A DNA stretch of 64,000 nt from Lathyrus oleraceus. Lineage: Eukaryota; Streptophyta; Magnoliopsida; Fabales; Fabaceae. Shown one piece after another: positions 52,978 to 64,000 of the stretch. The translations under genes were made by a program, and so were the position numbers. The notes under the pieces are model-generated. The model saw nothing but the letters and a program-made list of their open reading frames with translations. It did no database searches and had not been told where the DNA came from. The stretch lies in assembly GCF_024323335.1 (NCBI RefSeq), contig NC_066585.1:85052614-85116613 (forward strand), written 5' to 3'. Each line of letters begins with the position of its first letter. Position 1 is the first letter of the stretch.

Positions 52978-55738
52978 ATGGCAATTTTGAAAAACATAAC
53001 CGTAGATGAAATGGTGTGCTATTCACCAACTATGATAACAACAAATGGGATATGGCAAGGAGATAACCCTTTGGATTATGCTCTTCCTCTCTTCATCCTT
53101 CAAGTTATTTTAGTTGTTGTTGCCACGCGAATCTTCGTCTTCGTACTCAAGCCTATTCGTCAACCACGTGTCATAGCTGAAATCTTGGTTAGTTTTTTTC
53201 ACCTATGCACCATGCACTGTCAATGTAGAAAGTTTACGATGAATCATGTTTACACTAAGAAGTTATTATGTTATGTTATGTTGTGTGTTGCAGGGAGGGA
53301 TAGTGTTAGGTCCTTCTGTTCTTGGAAGAAACAAAACATTTGCTGATGCGGTTTTTCCTCTAAGAAGTGTGATGGTGATTGAAACAATGGCAAATGTTGG
53401 TCTTTTATATTTTCTATTCTTGGTTGGAGTAGGGATGGATGCATCTGCAATAAGAAGGATGGGTAAAAAATCACTCGCCATAGCAGTTTCTGGTATGGTG
53501 TTACCTTTCGGAACGGGGGCGCTATTTTCGATCTTTCTGATGAAAGATAGTGAGAATGCCACGAACGGAAGTGCTTTTGTGTTAATTCTTGGTGTTGTTC
53601 TTTCTGTCACTGCATTTCCTGTTCTTGCTAGGATTCTTGCAGAGTTAAAACTGATCAACTCAGAGTTGGGAAGGGTTGCTCTTTCAGCCGCAATCATCAA
53701 TGATGTTCTGTCATGGATTCTTTTGGCTATAGCTATTGCTTTGGCAGAAGATGAAAGAATTTCTGTGGCTTCTGTAATGGTTGTTTTGTCAAGTGCTGCG
53801 TTTGTTGCCTTTAACGCTTTTGTCGTAAGACCGATAATCATGTGGATAATAAGAAAAACACCAGAAGGCGAATCGTTTAGCGATTTCTATATATGTTTGA
53901 TTCTGGCAGGAGTGATGATATCAGGTTTCATCACAGATGCTATTGGAACTCATTCGGTTTTCGGTGCTTTTGTGTTCGGTTTGATTATTCCAACCGGTCC
54001 ACTTGGTTTCGCTCTTATTGAAAAGCTTGAGGACTTTGTTTCTGGCCTTTTGCTTCCTCTCTTTTTCGCAATTAGTGGATTGAAAACCAATGTTGGTCTC
54101 ATCACCGGTCTTACTAAATGGGCGGTTATAATCGTTCTTGTTATCTTGTCTTGTATTGGTAAAGTTGTTGGAACTTTGCTTGTTTCTATTAGTTATCAAA
54201 TGTCACTTTCCGAAGGTGCTGCTCTCGGCATGCTCATGAACACGAAAGGCCTTGTTGAAATTCTTGTTCTTAACATCGGTCGAGATCAAAAGGTATTTAT
54301 GTATTGTTATCATATTCATTACGTTGTGTATAGCTGTTGGTTCAGGGTTCAATCTGTGTAGTGCTCGGTGCGTATGAATTGATTAATCTAAACTAATGAA
54401 TTCGCGCAGGTTTTGGATGAGGAAGCGTTTGCGACAATGGTGGTTATAACAATACTAATGACTGGAATGATTGTGCCTGCAATATCAATTATATATAGAC
54501 CATCAAGAGGAATGATATCTTACAAAAGAAGAACAATTCAAATGTCGAAAAAAGACTCAGAGTTTAGAGTACTAGTGTGTATTCATACGCCAAGAAATGT
54601 TCCAACAATGATAAACCTCCTTGAAGCCTCAAATCCAACAAAGAAATCACCAATATGTATCTATGTGCTCCATTTGGTTGAACTCACGGGTCGAACATCG
54701 GCGTTACTCATTGTTCATACATCAAAAAAATCAGATCACACTGCTCTCAACAGAACCGAAGCTCAATCGGATCACATAATCAACGCCTTCGAAAACTACG
54801 AACAGCACGCGGAACATGTATCCGTCCAACCATTAACAGCAATCTCCCCTTACTCCACAATGCACGAAGATATATGCAGTTTAGCCGAAGAAAAACGCGT
54901 CGCGTTTATAATCATCCCTTTTCATAAACAACAAACAGTCGACGGAGGAATGGAAGCAACAAACATGGCGTTTCGTACGGTTAACCAAAACGTGTTAGCG
55001 AATTCGCCTTGCTCGGTTGGAATTCTAGTAGATAGAGGCTTAAACAGTTCAAACCGTTTAGTTGCCGATCAAATGTCGCATCATGTAGCAGTTTTGTTTT
55101 TCGGAGGACCAGACGATAGAGAAGCGTTAAGTTACGGTTGGAGAATGTCGGAACATTCTGGAATAAGCCTAACCGTAATGCGTTTCGTTCCTGGAGAAGA
55201 CACGGCGATGAGCGAAAGCGGTACTAGTCATAACAACAATGCAGACAAACAAAGAGTTTTAACAGTTGAAACAGACGGAGACGAAGAAACGGATAAACAA
55301 CTCGACGAGAGATTCTTACATTGGTTTATGATGAGTCACGTAAACGATGATTCAATAGCTTATATCGAAAAAGTGGTGAACAACGGCGAGGAAACGGTAG
55401 CGGCGATAAGGTCAATGGGAGATGTTTTTGGACTATTTATAGTTGGGAGAGGACAAGGAGTTATATCACCACTAACAGCAGGACTTACTGATTGGAGTGA
55501 ATGTCCTGAGTTAGGTGCAATTGGTGATTTGTTAGCATCTTCTGATTTTGCAACAGTTGCATCGGTTTTGGTGGTTCAACAATATGTTGGTGCTGGTTTA
55601 GAAGATGGATTGGGAACACCTGTGTTAAATGAAGAATATAGTGGTGGAAATCAATCAAGTTTTATGCCACCAAGGGGGAGTCAATCTGTTACATCACCAA
55701 GGGGGCATCAATCTGTTTTTAGTACAGATAGGTGTTGA
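52978..55738 (+). CDS. Cation/H+ exchanger, CHX15-like
   Basis: Three exons: 52978-53187 (70 codons), 53294-54292 (333 codons) and 54410-55738 (442 codons plus TGA), with GT-AG introns of 106 and 117 bases; about 845 residues, normal for plant CHX proteins. The N-terminus has the family hallmark NGIWQGDNPLDYALPL (residues 23-38). Residues 38-440 form the Na+/H+-exchanger membrane domain of about 10-12 helices: PRVIAEILGGIVLGPSVLGR, VGLLYFLFLVG, LSVTAFPVLARILAELKL, the IINDVLSW segment with conserved Asn-Asp (about 206-207), and LGMLMNTKGLVEILVLN. The C-terminal ~400 residues are the soluble regulatory domain, with PRNVPTMINLLEAS, STMHEDICSLAEEKRVAF, PCSVGILVDRGL, FFGGPDDREALSYGWRM and TDWSECPELGAIGDLLASSD. 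These proteins are thought to move K+ and protons across endomembranes or the plasma membrane. The CHX15 assignment is from memory of the Arabidopsis sequence. The frame is fully intact. Confidence 0.95.
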
Positions 55739-56717
55739 TTTTGAGTTTGGTGTATGTATTCTGGTGTGATAACAAAGTAGTTTTAACTGACTTTTTTTTT
55801 TCATTTTTGAATTGGGTCTTCATGGTAGTAATTGTTTACTTTTGCAACTTTTGTACAAAATGTACATACATATGTACAATTTCATTGTTTAATAGCATAT
55901 TCTTTTAGGTGAATATAAGTGAATTTTATGTAGTTATTGTGCCTCAACATGTAATTAAGCATGAGTAGGAGATAATCCATTTGAGTTTGAACATGGAATA
56001 ATATAGACAAACAAATTTTGTATCATCTAATTGTCTTAGAGGTTGAGTCAAAAAAAGAATTTTAAAGACATACCACTGCTGAGTTAAAAAATCATAACTG
56101 CAAAAGATTTTGATTTTTTAGGTAAGTGCTCTTAGGCTTACCTTGTCTTAAAGAGAAATTGGTTTTTTAGGTCATATGGCCAGATTGAAGATTTTAGATA
56201 AGTGTTCTTAGGCTTGCCTTGTTTTATGAACCAAATTATGCATATTGTGGCCCTGGGGCTTCCTTAGCATTCATAACAAATGTAGTTTGTTTAATTTCTT
56301 GTTGGGAAGGTATTTAAGTTGTTCATTATCTTATTGTGTAATCTCTTGAGATATATTCTCCTTAATTAGCCTATTTTGTTTACATATATTCTCTATTAGC
56401 TAAGAGTTAGTCAGCATTGTATCTCGGTTAACTCTGAGCATTTAAGGCATTATTTAGCTTGACTTGTATTTGCAATCGCTTTATTTAATAAGTCTTCTAT
56501 TGAGTCATTACAATCCATATTAGAATTTGGCTGAACTCATCCTTACAAAATCGGTTTATAAGGTGGGGGTGTCACTTTATATGAACTCTTTAAACAGTGG
56601 GCGACCTATGGCCCGATAGATAGGCTCTGATGCGTGGTTTGACCTAACTCATTCATACAAAGCCGGCTTGTAAGGTCAAATGTGTCACTCTATATAAACT
56701 CTTTAGAGAGACTCTAT
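55739..56717. other. 3' flank of the CHX gene and a common legume repeat
   Basis: After the stop, AT-rich sequence probably includes the 3' untranslated region to about 55900. A 20-base theme TAAGTGYTCTTAGGCTTRCC repeats near 56115 and 56200. From about 56530, two related ~90-base units with AACTCATYCWTACAAA and TATAARNTCTTT (56530-56610, 56645-56705) form a decayed duplicated repeat. It continues past the solo LTR at 58104 (CTAACCAACGTGGAACTTGG). Confidence 0.45.
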
Positions 56718-58103
56718 TGAAGGAGAATTACGGTCCAAAACGCAGCGGAAATTAAAATTTTCTCCTTTAGAGATCCTTACGAATGGTCATGATCAGTGAT
56801 AGAATATTTACCTCTTATGACGATTGAAACCTTTGGTGCAGATCTCTTGTGACGATTAAAACCTTTGATGCAGATCCACGAAGCGATCACGAACGTTGAA
56901 CGATGACAACGTCTCTATTCAGTCCACACGAACGGGTTCCTTCAATCTCAGTGCTAGCTGGTACGAATGAAGGCTTTGAGTGAGAGAGAGAGTGAGAGAG
57001 AAAACGAAAATAATGCAACCGCTATCAATGCTTCTGCACAAGGGTTCTATTTATAGAACCACTTGTGTGGGCTTCAAGCTAAAAAGCCCACTTAAGTGTA
57101 TTTTGGCTCATATCTTATAATATGCCCAAAATCACTTACATGGTACCTTACCATATTTCGTATTCTACTCAAGTACACCGTACCTTATAATGTTCTATAA
57201 TTCACTTAAGGGCACCGTACCTTACGGTATTCCTTAGTTACTCTATCTCTCATCAATCCGTCCTTTGTGTGTGACCCCGTAGGTTTTCGTGACGTTGACA
57301 ATTATATTAAATCATGCATTTAACATAATAAACAGTGAGCGGTATCTAGCAACACATCACTGCTACCCAAGACACGAAAATGTCATGTGATCTGACAAAA
57401 CCTTCTGTGATAATACTTATGTGTATAATTACCCCTTTGCCCTTATGTCTATATTGAACACAAGGCATAGACCGTGTCATCCTTGTCCAGTTCAATATTG
57501 GGCCCATAGACATTTATCCTGTTATGCAGGATGGGCAAATTCCATCTAGGTCACTCATGTCCCTCAGCATGCTTTGTGGAGTAACCATCAACTGTCTTTA
57601 TGGTTATCCAGTTACGGACAATGTTGGATCAGCAATAAAGCACTTGACTCTACATCTAGGGTCCATAGTGGTTTCAGGTCGAAGAGTGAAATACACTATT
57701 ATCACCATGAGAATAACTTATGACACCTTGCATAACTTTCTATATAGTATTCTCATAGCGGGTCAATCCGGTATAAATATTACTCCTAATATTCATACAT
57801 ATGTTTAAGACTTGATAACTCTTTATCCATGATCCATGAGATGTGATCATCAGTCTACAAACATAATAGTCTTAATGCTTTAATGTTATGCCACTTCACA
57901 CTAAAGCTCGACTACGGATACTTTAGGAATAGTGTCCTTATGTTTAATGTGTTCTCATGATTAAGTCACACTTAATACATTAAACGGACTATCTATTCCA
58001 GGGACTTTATTAATCAACCATAATAAAGAGAATGCCTTTTATTATTAATAAATAATTCGATACAAGTACCAAAATGTATTGGCCTCTAGGGCTTACACCA
58101 ACA
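56718..58103 (-). mobile_element. Solo LTR of a copia-type element, 1.4 kb
   Basis: On the minus strand it begins TGTTGGTGTAAGCCCTAGAG (58103 inward) and ends TTCTCCTTCA (56718). Flanks TCTAT (56713-56717) and TTTAT (58104-58108) form a 5-bp duplication with one mismatch. No primer site, coding or second LTR, so it is a solo LTR. It splits the older repeat at 56530-58170. Confidence 0.65.
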
Positions 58104-58988
58104 TTTATGTCTAACCAACGTGGAACTTGGAATCTTTCCAATAGTCCATGATAAGTGGTATAATTTGAGTTTCCTCCATTTCATGCTTTACTTATGTGTC
58201 TATTGTTAAAAATTATGGACAATTAATGCCCATGGGAGTGTCAAGAAGTGTGCAATTGAATTAATAACAATAAATACGTTGTCAATAGTCTCACATAAAA
58301 AGTTGTACTCACTTTAAAGTATTTATAAAAACTTAAAAACATTAAACTCAACAAATGAGCTAAAGAGGATAAAGTGTCACATGGACAAATGTGGTGGTCC
58401 CAAGCATTATGCCACATGTCTCATCTAAGGGTGTGGGCGTAGAGGCCCTAGTGGCGGCTTGTAGGGGGCACTTGGGCACGACGCATCGGAGCAACCGGGC
58501 TACTCATGGCTCCGGCAACGCTCCGGCGGTCGGCATGCAGTGAGTTATTTTAATTATTGTTCCTAGTTTTGGTTGTTTGAATTTTGAATTCGAAATATGC
58601 AACACTTCATGAAGTAGGGCATAATGTAACCATAGACGAACCATTGCAAACTTATGCTGAAAAATTAATTGTTTCATCAAGAGTTGCAACCTTGTGAAAC
58701 AACACATGCATGATCTATAAAGACATTATTCAGTATTCAAAAATTAAAACAAAAATAATGCATCCTCTTCAGATAATTCCAAACACTCTTCCCTGCATTC
58801 GAATTTTCACCGGTCTTGTGCAGATTCGATTAGAATGCTGAATTATCCTGGGTATTCTTGTGTTCCAACTCTAAGACTATAAAGATAGTGCTTGAAATAC
58901 TTTTACGAAACACGACATCATTCATGATTCAGACCTGGATTCATTCAACCTTAACGATTTATCTAACAGTCTTAAAAGTATTCAAATA
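58104..58988 (+). other. Leader region of the downstream copia element
   Basis: Contains a GC-rich island at about 58435-58545 (GGCTCCGGCAACGCTCCGGC), unlike its AT-rich surroundings, and untranslated leader up to the gag start at 58989. An LTR boundary could not be placed. Confidence 0.35.
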
Positions 58989-61139
58989 ATGGTTTCCAAC
59001 GCTGCAGTTTCAAGCATCAAAGAAATGAACCAGTTCCTTGTCAAATTGGATCACTTTGATGGAACCAACTTCACCAGATGGCAAGATGAGATGACATTCC
59101 TACTGACTGTCCTGAAGGTTCACTATGTCTTAGATTCTGACTTAACACCAATTCCTGAATCAAACGAGGATGACACTGATAAACTCAAGAAGGAGCGCAA
59201 GAAACGTAAAAAGGACGAACTGTTATGTCGTGGACATATCCTGAATATGTTATATGATCGTCTCTATGACCTCTATACGGATACTCAGTCTGCAACAAAA
59301 ATCTGGAAAGCGCTCAAATTTAAATTCAAGACCGAAGAGGAAGGTAAGAAGAAGTTTTTAATTTAAAAATATTTTGATTTTAAAATGATAGACTCCAAGC
59401 TCATTCTTCCCCAGTGCACGAGTTACAGGTTCTAGTGAATAAAATAAAAGTTGTGAAAATAGACATCCCTGAAACTTTTCAAGTTGGTGCAATCATTACA
59501 AGATTGCCACCTTCGTGGAAAGGCTATTGAAAGAAATTGGTTCATAGTTCTGAGGACTTCTCTCTGGAGAAAATCCAAAAGCACCTTCGAATCGATGAGG
59601 AATCGAATGACAAGGAGAAATCAGAGTCTGTTGGATTTTCCAAAGCCAATGTTGTTATCGCTAAAGAAAAAAAGAAACATGATGGCATGAAGAACCATCT
59701 TGGTCCAAGGAAGTAACATAACAAGTTCAAGAATATTGGCGGTCAGAAAGGTCCCAAAAGTGGATGGTTCGTGTGCGGTAAGTCGAACCATTATGCTCGA
59801 GACTGCAGACACAATAAGTTCAAAAATAAGATCAATGCGGTTCACGCAAATGACGATATAATCGCTACAGTGAGCGAAATAATGGCAATCAAAAGCAAAG
59901 TGCAGGGATGGTGGTATGATACATGTGCTACCGTACATGTCTCTTATGACAAGGTTGTTTTTAAAACCTATTTTGATGGAAATGATGGACAGGAAGTATA
60001 AATGGTAAATGAAGTACGATCTAGAGTTGTTGGAACCGGATCTGTCAAACTCAACTTCACTTCCGGAAAGAAAGTCACCCTTGCCAATGTGCTTCATATC
60101 CCCGACATGATTATGAGTCTTATTAGTGGGGATTTGTTGGGAAAATCGTGTATTAAATCTGAATATGAATCGGACAAACTTATATTGACCCGTAATGGTG
60201 TATTTGTTGGAAAATGATATTTCGCTAAGGGAATGATCAAACTTTATACTATCGATAATATTATTAATGAAATTTCTAATTTTTCTTACATGCTTGAGTC
60301 TGTTTCTTTATGGCATAATAGATTAAAACATATTGATATTAGTTCTATGAAGAGACTAATTAAATTTGGTTTGATCTCATGTAATATAAATGATTCCGAA
60401 AAATGTGAAATATGTGTTAAGTCAAAGATGATTAAGAAACCTTTCAAATGTGTTGAAAGAAATACAAATCTACTTGATCTTGTGCATTCAGATTTGTGTG
60501 AATTTAAAGGCATGTTAACCCGTTGGGGAAATATATATTTTATTGCATTCATCGATGATTCTTCTAGATACAAACATGTATATCTTTTGAAGCATAAAGA
60601 TGATGCTTTTAATGCATTTAAAATTTACAAAGCAGAAGTGGAAAATCAATTAAGTAAAAGTATCAAAGTCATATGGAGTGATAGAGGCGGTGAATACTTT
60701 TATGTTGAATTTGATGCATTTTGTAAAGAACATGGCATCATACATGAATGTTCCGCATCTCGCACACCATAAAAATATTGATATAGTCGAGATAAAGAAT
60801 CAAATCTATCAAGAGATGATGAATGTCATGTTAATGCATTCTGAATTACCATTTAATTTGTGGGGTGAAGCCTTATTGTCCGTTTGCCACATAATTAATA
60901 GAATTCCTTTGGAGAAAACCAATATTTCTCCATATGAGGTATATAAAGGTAAAACACCAAACATTGGTTACTTTAGAGTGTGGGGATGTGTGACCTACTA
61001 TAAAAACATGGATCCTAAAAGAACTAAATTGGGTCCTCGAGGGATAAAATATGAATTTGTAGGATATGCACCAAATAGTAAAGCATATAGACTTTTAAAC
61101 TTAGAGTCTAATATAATTATAGAATCTCAAGATGTATAA
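58989..61139 (+). pseudogene. Gag, protease and integrase of the right-hand copia element
   Basis: Gag opens MVSNAAVSSIKEMNQFLVKL and has FDGTNFTRWQDEMTFLLTVL (about 59055) before a frame break near 59366. The zinc knuckle region reads WFVCGKSNHYARDC (about 59766): the first cysteine of the CCHC motif is replaced by tryptophan. Protease has WWYDTCATVHVS (about 59911), with Cys where the active-site Gly is expected. Integrase has LWHNRLKHIDISSMKRL (about 60308), CEICVKSKM, HSDLCEFKG, FIAFIDDSSRYKHVYLL (about 60540), WSDRGGEY and LPFNLWGEALLSVCHIINRIP (residues split around 60850-60910). The frame changes near 60680 and 60775. Confidence 0.75.
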
Positions 61140-62407
61140 TTATTTTGAAAATATTATTACTAAAGATAAGGAATTTGAGTTTCCCGCAAATAAAGAATCA
61201 TGTGAAGAAGATTCTTCTTAGATTATAGAGATATAACCTGAAAGTACTTCTCGGATTATTGAAACACAAACTGAGCCTAGGATAAGCAAGAGAATCCAAA
61301 AAATAAAGGCTCTAGGATCGAACGAAATTGATACTCAAATTATTTCTATTTATCTAGTTGAAGGAAATTGTGAGAATTATGTTCAGAGCATTCCTATTAT
61401 TCTTCAAGTAGAGGATAATCCTAAAGCTTACAAGGAAGTAGTGGCTTCAAGGGACACTTCCTTTTGGAAGGATGCCATCTAAGATGAAATGGATTCAATT
61501 ATGTCAAATCACATCTGGGAACTTATCGAATTATCAAAGGGATCAAGGCTCATTTGATGCAAATGGGTGTTTAAAAAGAAGTATCATAGTGATGGTATTA
61601 TAAACACTTATAAAGCCAGATTAGTAGCAAAGGAATTTAGACAAAAGAAGGATGTTGATTACTTCGGCATATATGCACTAGTGGCAATGATAAGAACAAT
61701 TAAAGTATTGCTTTCCTTAACATATTTCAATGACCTTATAGTTCATCAAATGGATATTAAAACAACATTCCTAAATGGAGATCTCAGTGAGAAAATCTAC
61801 ATGGAACAACCAGAAGGCTATGTGCTCCCTAGTAATGAACAAAAGGTGTGTAAGCTTGTCAAGTCCTTATATGGACTAAAACAAGCACCAAAACAATGAC
61901 ATCAAATTTTTGACTTTGTCATACTTTCAAATGGCTTCATTCCCAATTCTTGCGACCAATGTTTATACACAAAGGTGCGCAAGGACATTGTAATATTCCT
62001 TTGTCTCTATGTTGATGACATGTTTATAATTAGCAATGATGTGAATGAAATTTTAGAGACAAAGAGGTTTCTAACTTCCACATTCAAGATGAAATATCTT
62101 GGACTAGTTGACACCATTTTAGAGATCAAAGTAAAGTGAAATAGTGAGGGTTATGAACTTAGCCAAACACACTATATTGAAAAAATTCTTGATAAGTTCA
62201 AACACCTATGCTTTAAAGAAGTAACTAGTCCATTTGATCATCGTTTCAAACCTCAAAAGAACAATGGAAGAGCAGTGGCTCAATTAGAATATGCAAGTGT
62301 AATAGGATGTCTTACGTATTTAATGCAATGTACCAGACCTGATGTATCATTTTCAATTAGTAAAATGAGTAGATTTACTAGTAATCAAAATGATGAACAT
62401 TGGAAGG
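61140..62407 (+). pseudogene. Reverse transcriptase and connection region of the right-hand copia element
   Basis: WKDAI-like start near 61470, [20 protein letters not shown] (about 61560), [20 protein letters not shown] (about 61745), [11 protein letters not shown] then TGA (61897-61899), LCLYVDDMFIISNDV (about 62000) with the catalytic YVDD, FLTSTFKMKYLGL, and VIGCLTYLMQCTRPDVSFSI (about 62300). It ends NQNDEHWKVI where the next repeat starts. Stops at 61136, near 61220, 61480, 61556, 61897 and 62138. Confidence 0.75.
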
Positions 62408-64000
62408 TGATCGCGACTTTATGAGTCGAATTGGGGTACTAACTGCAAGTGCACAGTTCTATCGCGTAGTTTTAAAAGATATCGATCCCACAGGGACTTA
62501 TGAATCGATATACTATTTTCTAAGGTTACTTCGTAAAGCTAAGGCAGATGATACTTTGATGATTTGGGGGAAAAGTTAAAACTAAAATAAGATCTAGGTT
62601 AAATATCAATTAAGCGGATATCGGTATGTAGTTCGTCGTAATTAGGGAATCAAGTCTTCGTTGGTTTCTTGGTTTTAAGATAAATCTTTTCAGTAGACAC
62701 TATTGATTAAAAGCCTTTTCTCAAACTCTCGCTCTGTTGAATAGACCATGACTTTAAATTAACGTAGCTGTCACTTATTAGTTAAGTCTAAAATCACCTT
62801 TTGAAAACAACAGAATATATAGAAGCTCTTTTTAAGGAAATAGTAATCGTTTAAACACCCTCATCTCAAACTCTCGCTCTGTTGACTTAGATTATATAAT
62901 TAAATTCAAATGCTTAACTCTCGTCCTCACATTTAACTTTTAAAAATACTTTTTGAAAAAGATTAGAATTTAATTAACTCTAAAAATTGCTTTCGCCCTG
63001 ATCTAGAATTAATGTCCAATTTACACTGTCCAGTTAAAGACTCAAACTCTCGTTCTATTGATTTTAACTTCTTTAGTCTTTTACTCTCGTACAAAAACCT
63101 TGGTATTAAACCTGTAAATTGAGACCATAAAAAGAGTGATTTTATTTTTAAACGTAATTAATCCAACTTAGTTTTGATTCCTTCATTCCGCTTACTTTAC
63201 ATACCGATACCTAAATAAATTAGCCAGACATGCTAAACAGATCTAAACAATCATCATGCTTAAATAGAAACATCTCAGGCAAATAATGTAAATAAACAAT
63301 AAAGCAGGGCATATATAAATTCAAACAATAATTAAAGAACCTGAATAATTAATAGAGTCTTGAACACTCCACCACAGACCGGTTGGATTTGTTCTTGAAT
63401 TCTTCAATCGGACAGGAAAATAAAAGTGAAGGAAAAAAAACCTAGGGTCTAACGTAAGGTTAGATCCGGTAAAAGATACACAATAGTTTCCGGTGTAGAA
63501 ACTATTGTGTGAAAAATTAATTAAGTGCTGAAAGGTTGACTGGAAAAGAAAATAAAAATTGCAAAGAAAAGTAAAAACTGTAAAAAATAATGCTGTCAAG
63601 TATGCTTGCACGGCTGGAAGAGAAAAAGCACGAAGAAGAGAGGAGAGCCGCAGGGTTTTCTCCTTGGCTCTATTTATATTATCCCAATTTTGTAATGGTT
63701 TCCAAAACTCCTTCCGTAAAAGTGGTCTTCACGTTTTCAAGGGTCAAGCGTAACAATAGGCTTCAACGTGCCTCTGTTGCGCTTCTGAAGCCAAAAATAT
63801 AGGAGAATGGTGTGACGTCCGTCACACCATGTGTTACGCTCGTAACACAAGGCAGCAGGGCATGACGCTCGTCACACCATGTGTGGTGCTCGTCACAGGC
63901 TCAGCGCTAGTACTTTTGGGCTGGGCTTTGGTTTGGTGAAATTGCTTCTCTTCATTTCTTTTTGCACCTCCTTTTCTTCCTTTTTCACTTGTGCTTCAAA
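62408..64000. mobile_element. Unclassified repeat inserted in copia RNase H, running off the window
   Basis: Begins near TGATCGCGACTTTATGAG and soon has GCAAGTGCACAGTTCTATCG and ATCGATCCCACAGGGACTTA, a combination I have seen in dispersed plant repeats but cannot assign. Three spaced copies of CTCAAACTCTCGCTCTGTTG-like sequence lie near 62717, 62867 and 63041. The end carries a cluster of palindromes (63807-63900). No recognised coding. It may be the start of an LTR, with the other end outside the window. Confidence 0.4.
63807..63900. repeat. Cluster of near-perfect palindromes
   Basis: 63807-63830 has 11-bp arms ATGGTGTGACG and CGTCACACCAT around TC. 63830-63849 has 9-bp arms TGTGTTACG and CGTAACACA around CT. 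TGACGCTCGTCA and GTGCTCGTCAC follow by 63896. The units resemble each other and are spaced 20-45 bases. Confidence 0.85.

Larger units (their letters stand above)
58989..62407 (+). mobile_element. Ty1/copia retrotransposon, decayed, truncated at the right
   Basis: Gag, protease, integrase, reverse transcriptase and the connection region follow in copia order with many stops and frame changes. It is cut near 62407 inside RNase H, where an unrelated repeat begins. No LTR is recognised on either side within the window. Detail is given in the two coding entries. Confidence 0.75.

Noticed and set aside
53266..53841. 191-codon minus-strand frame
   Set aside because: Shadow of the CHX exon on the other strand.

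Overview
The window is plant nuclear DNA, most likely from a legume of the pea/vetch group (Fabeae). Genes have GT-AG introns, intergenic DNA is AT-rich, and transposable elements of several classes fill most of the sequence. The legume assignment is inference. It rests on a roughly 4.8 kb Ogre-like LTR, a SIRE/Maximus-type copia element, CACTA termini of the GAGGGCGC type, and host proteins that resemble dicot families.

Only three host genes can be supported. (1) The last two exons of a class II histone deacetylase (HDA14-like) lie at 1-536; the rest is outside the window. (2) A complete three-exon NAC gene of the XND1/NAC104 type lies at 27923-32472. Its first intron is about 3.9 kb and holds LINE, copia and miniature LTR remnants plus two (AT)n tracts. 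(3) A complete three-exon cation/H+ exchanger of the CHX15 type (about 845 residues) lies at 52978-55738. The three genes are unrelated in function and simply survive between blocks of mobile DNA.

Region by region. 537-2329 is HDAC downstream DNA carrying two decayed tandem copies of the HDAC gene end. 2330-17575 is a nested stack: a hAT-like element (8-bp target duplication), split by a Tat-type Ty3/gypsy element (2819-17255, duplication ATGTG). That gypsy element is itself split by a 3 kb solo LTR (5660-8691) and by a SIRE-type copia element (11154-17228). 17684-27474 is a decayed copia element split by a CACTA transposon (22513-26527, duplication ATG). The CACTA carries a TNP2 fragment fused to seven exons captured from an ERD6-like sugar-transporter gene, the most interesting object in the window. 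33590-41166 is a hAT-type transposase pseudogene split by a 4.8 kb Ogre-like solo LTR. 43003 to about 50100 is a plant Transposase_24 (En/Spm type) gene split by an internally deleted copia element. 49045-51868 holds a hAT-like MITE, a 165-bp tandem duplication and a second CACTA-like terminus. 56718-58103 is a copia-type solo LTR. 58989-62407 is another decayed copia element, cut off by an unclassified repeat that runs to the end of the window.

Nearly every mobile-element coding region is broken by stops, frameshifts or large deletions, and none looks autonomous. Target-site duplications and junctions were read by eye. No alignment, divergence estimate or database search was run.
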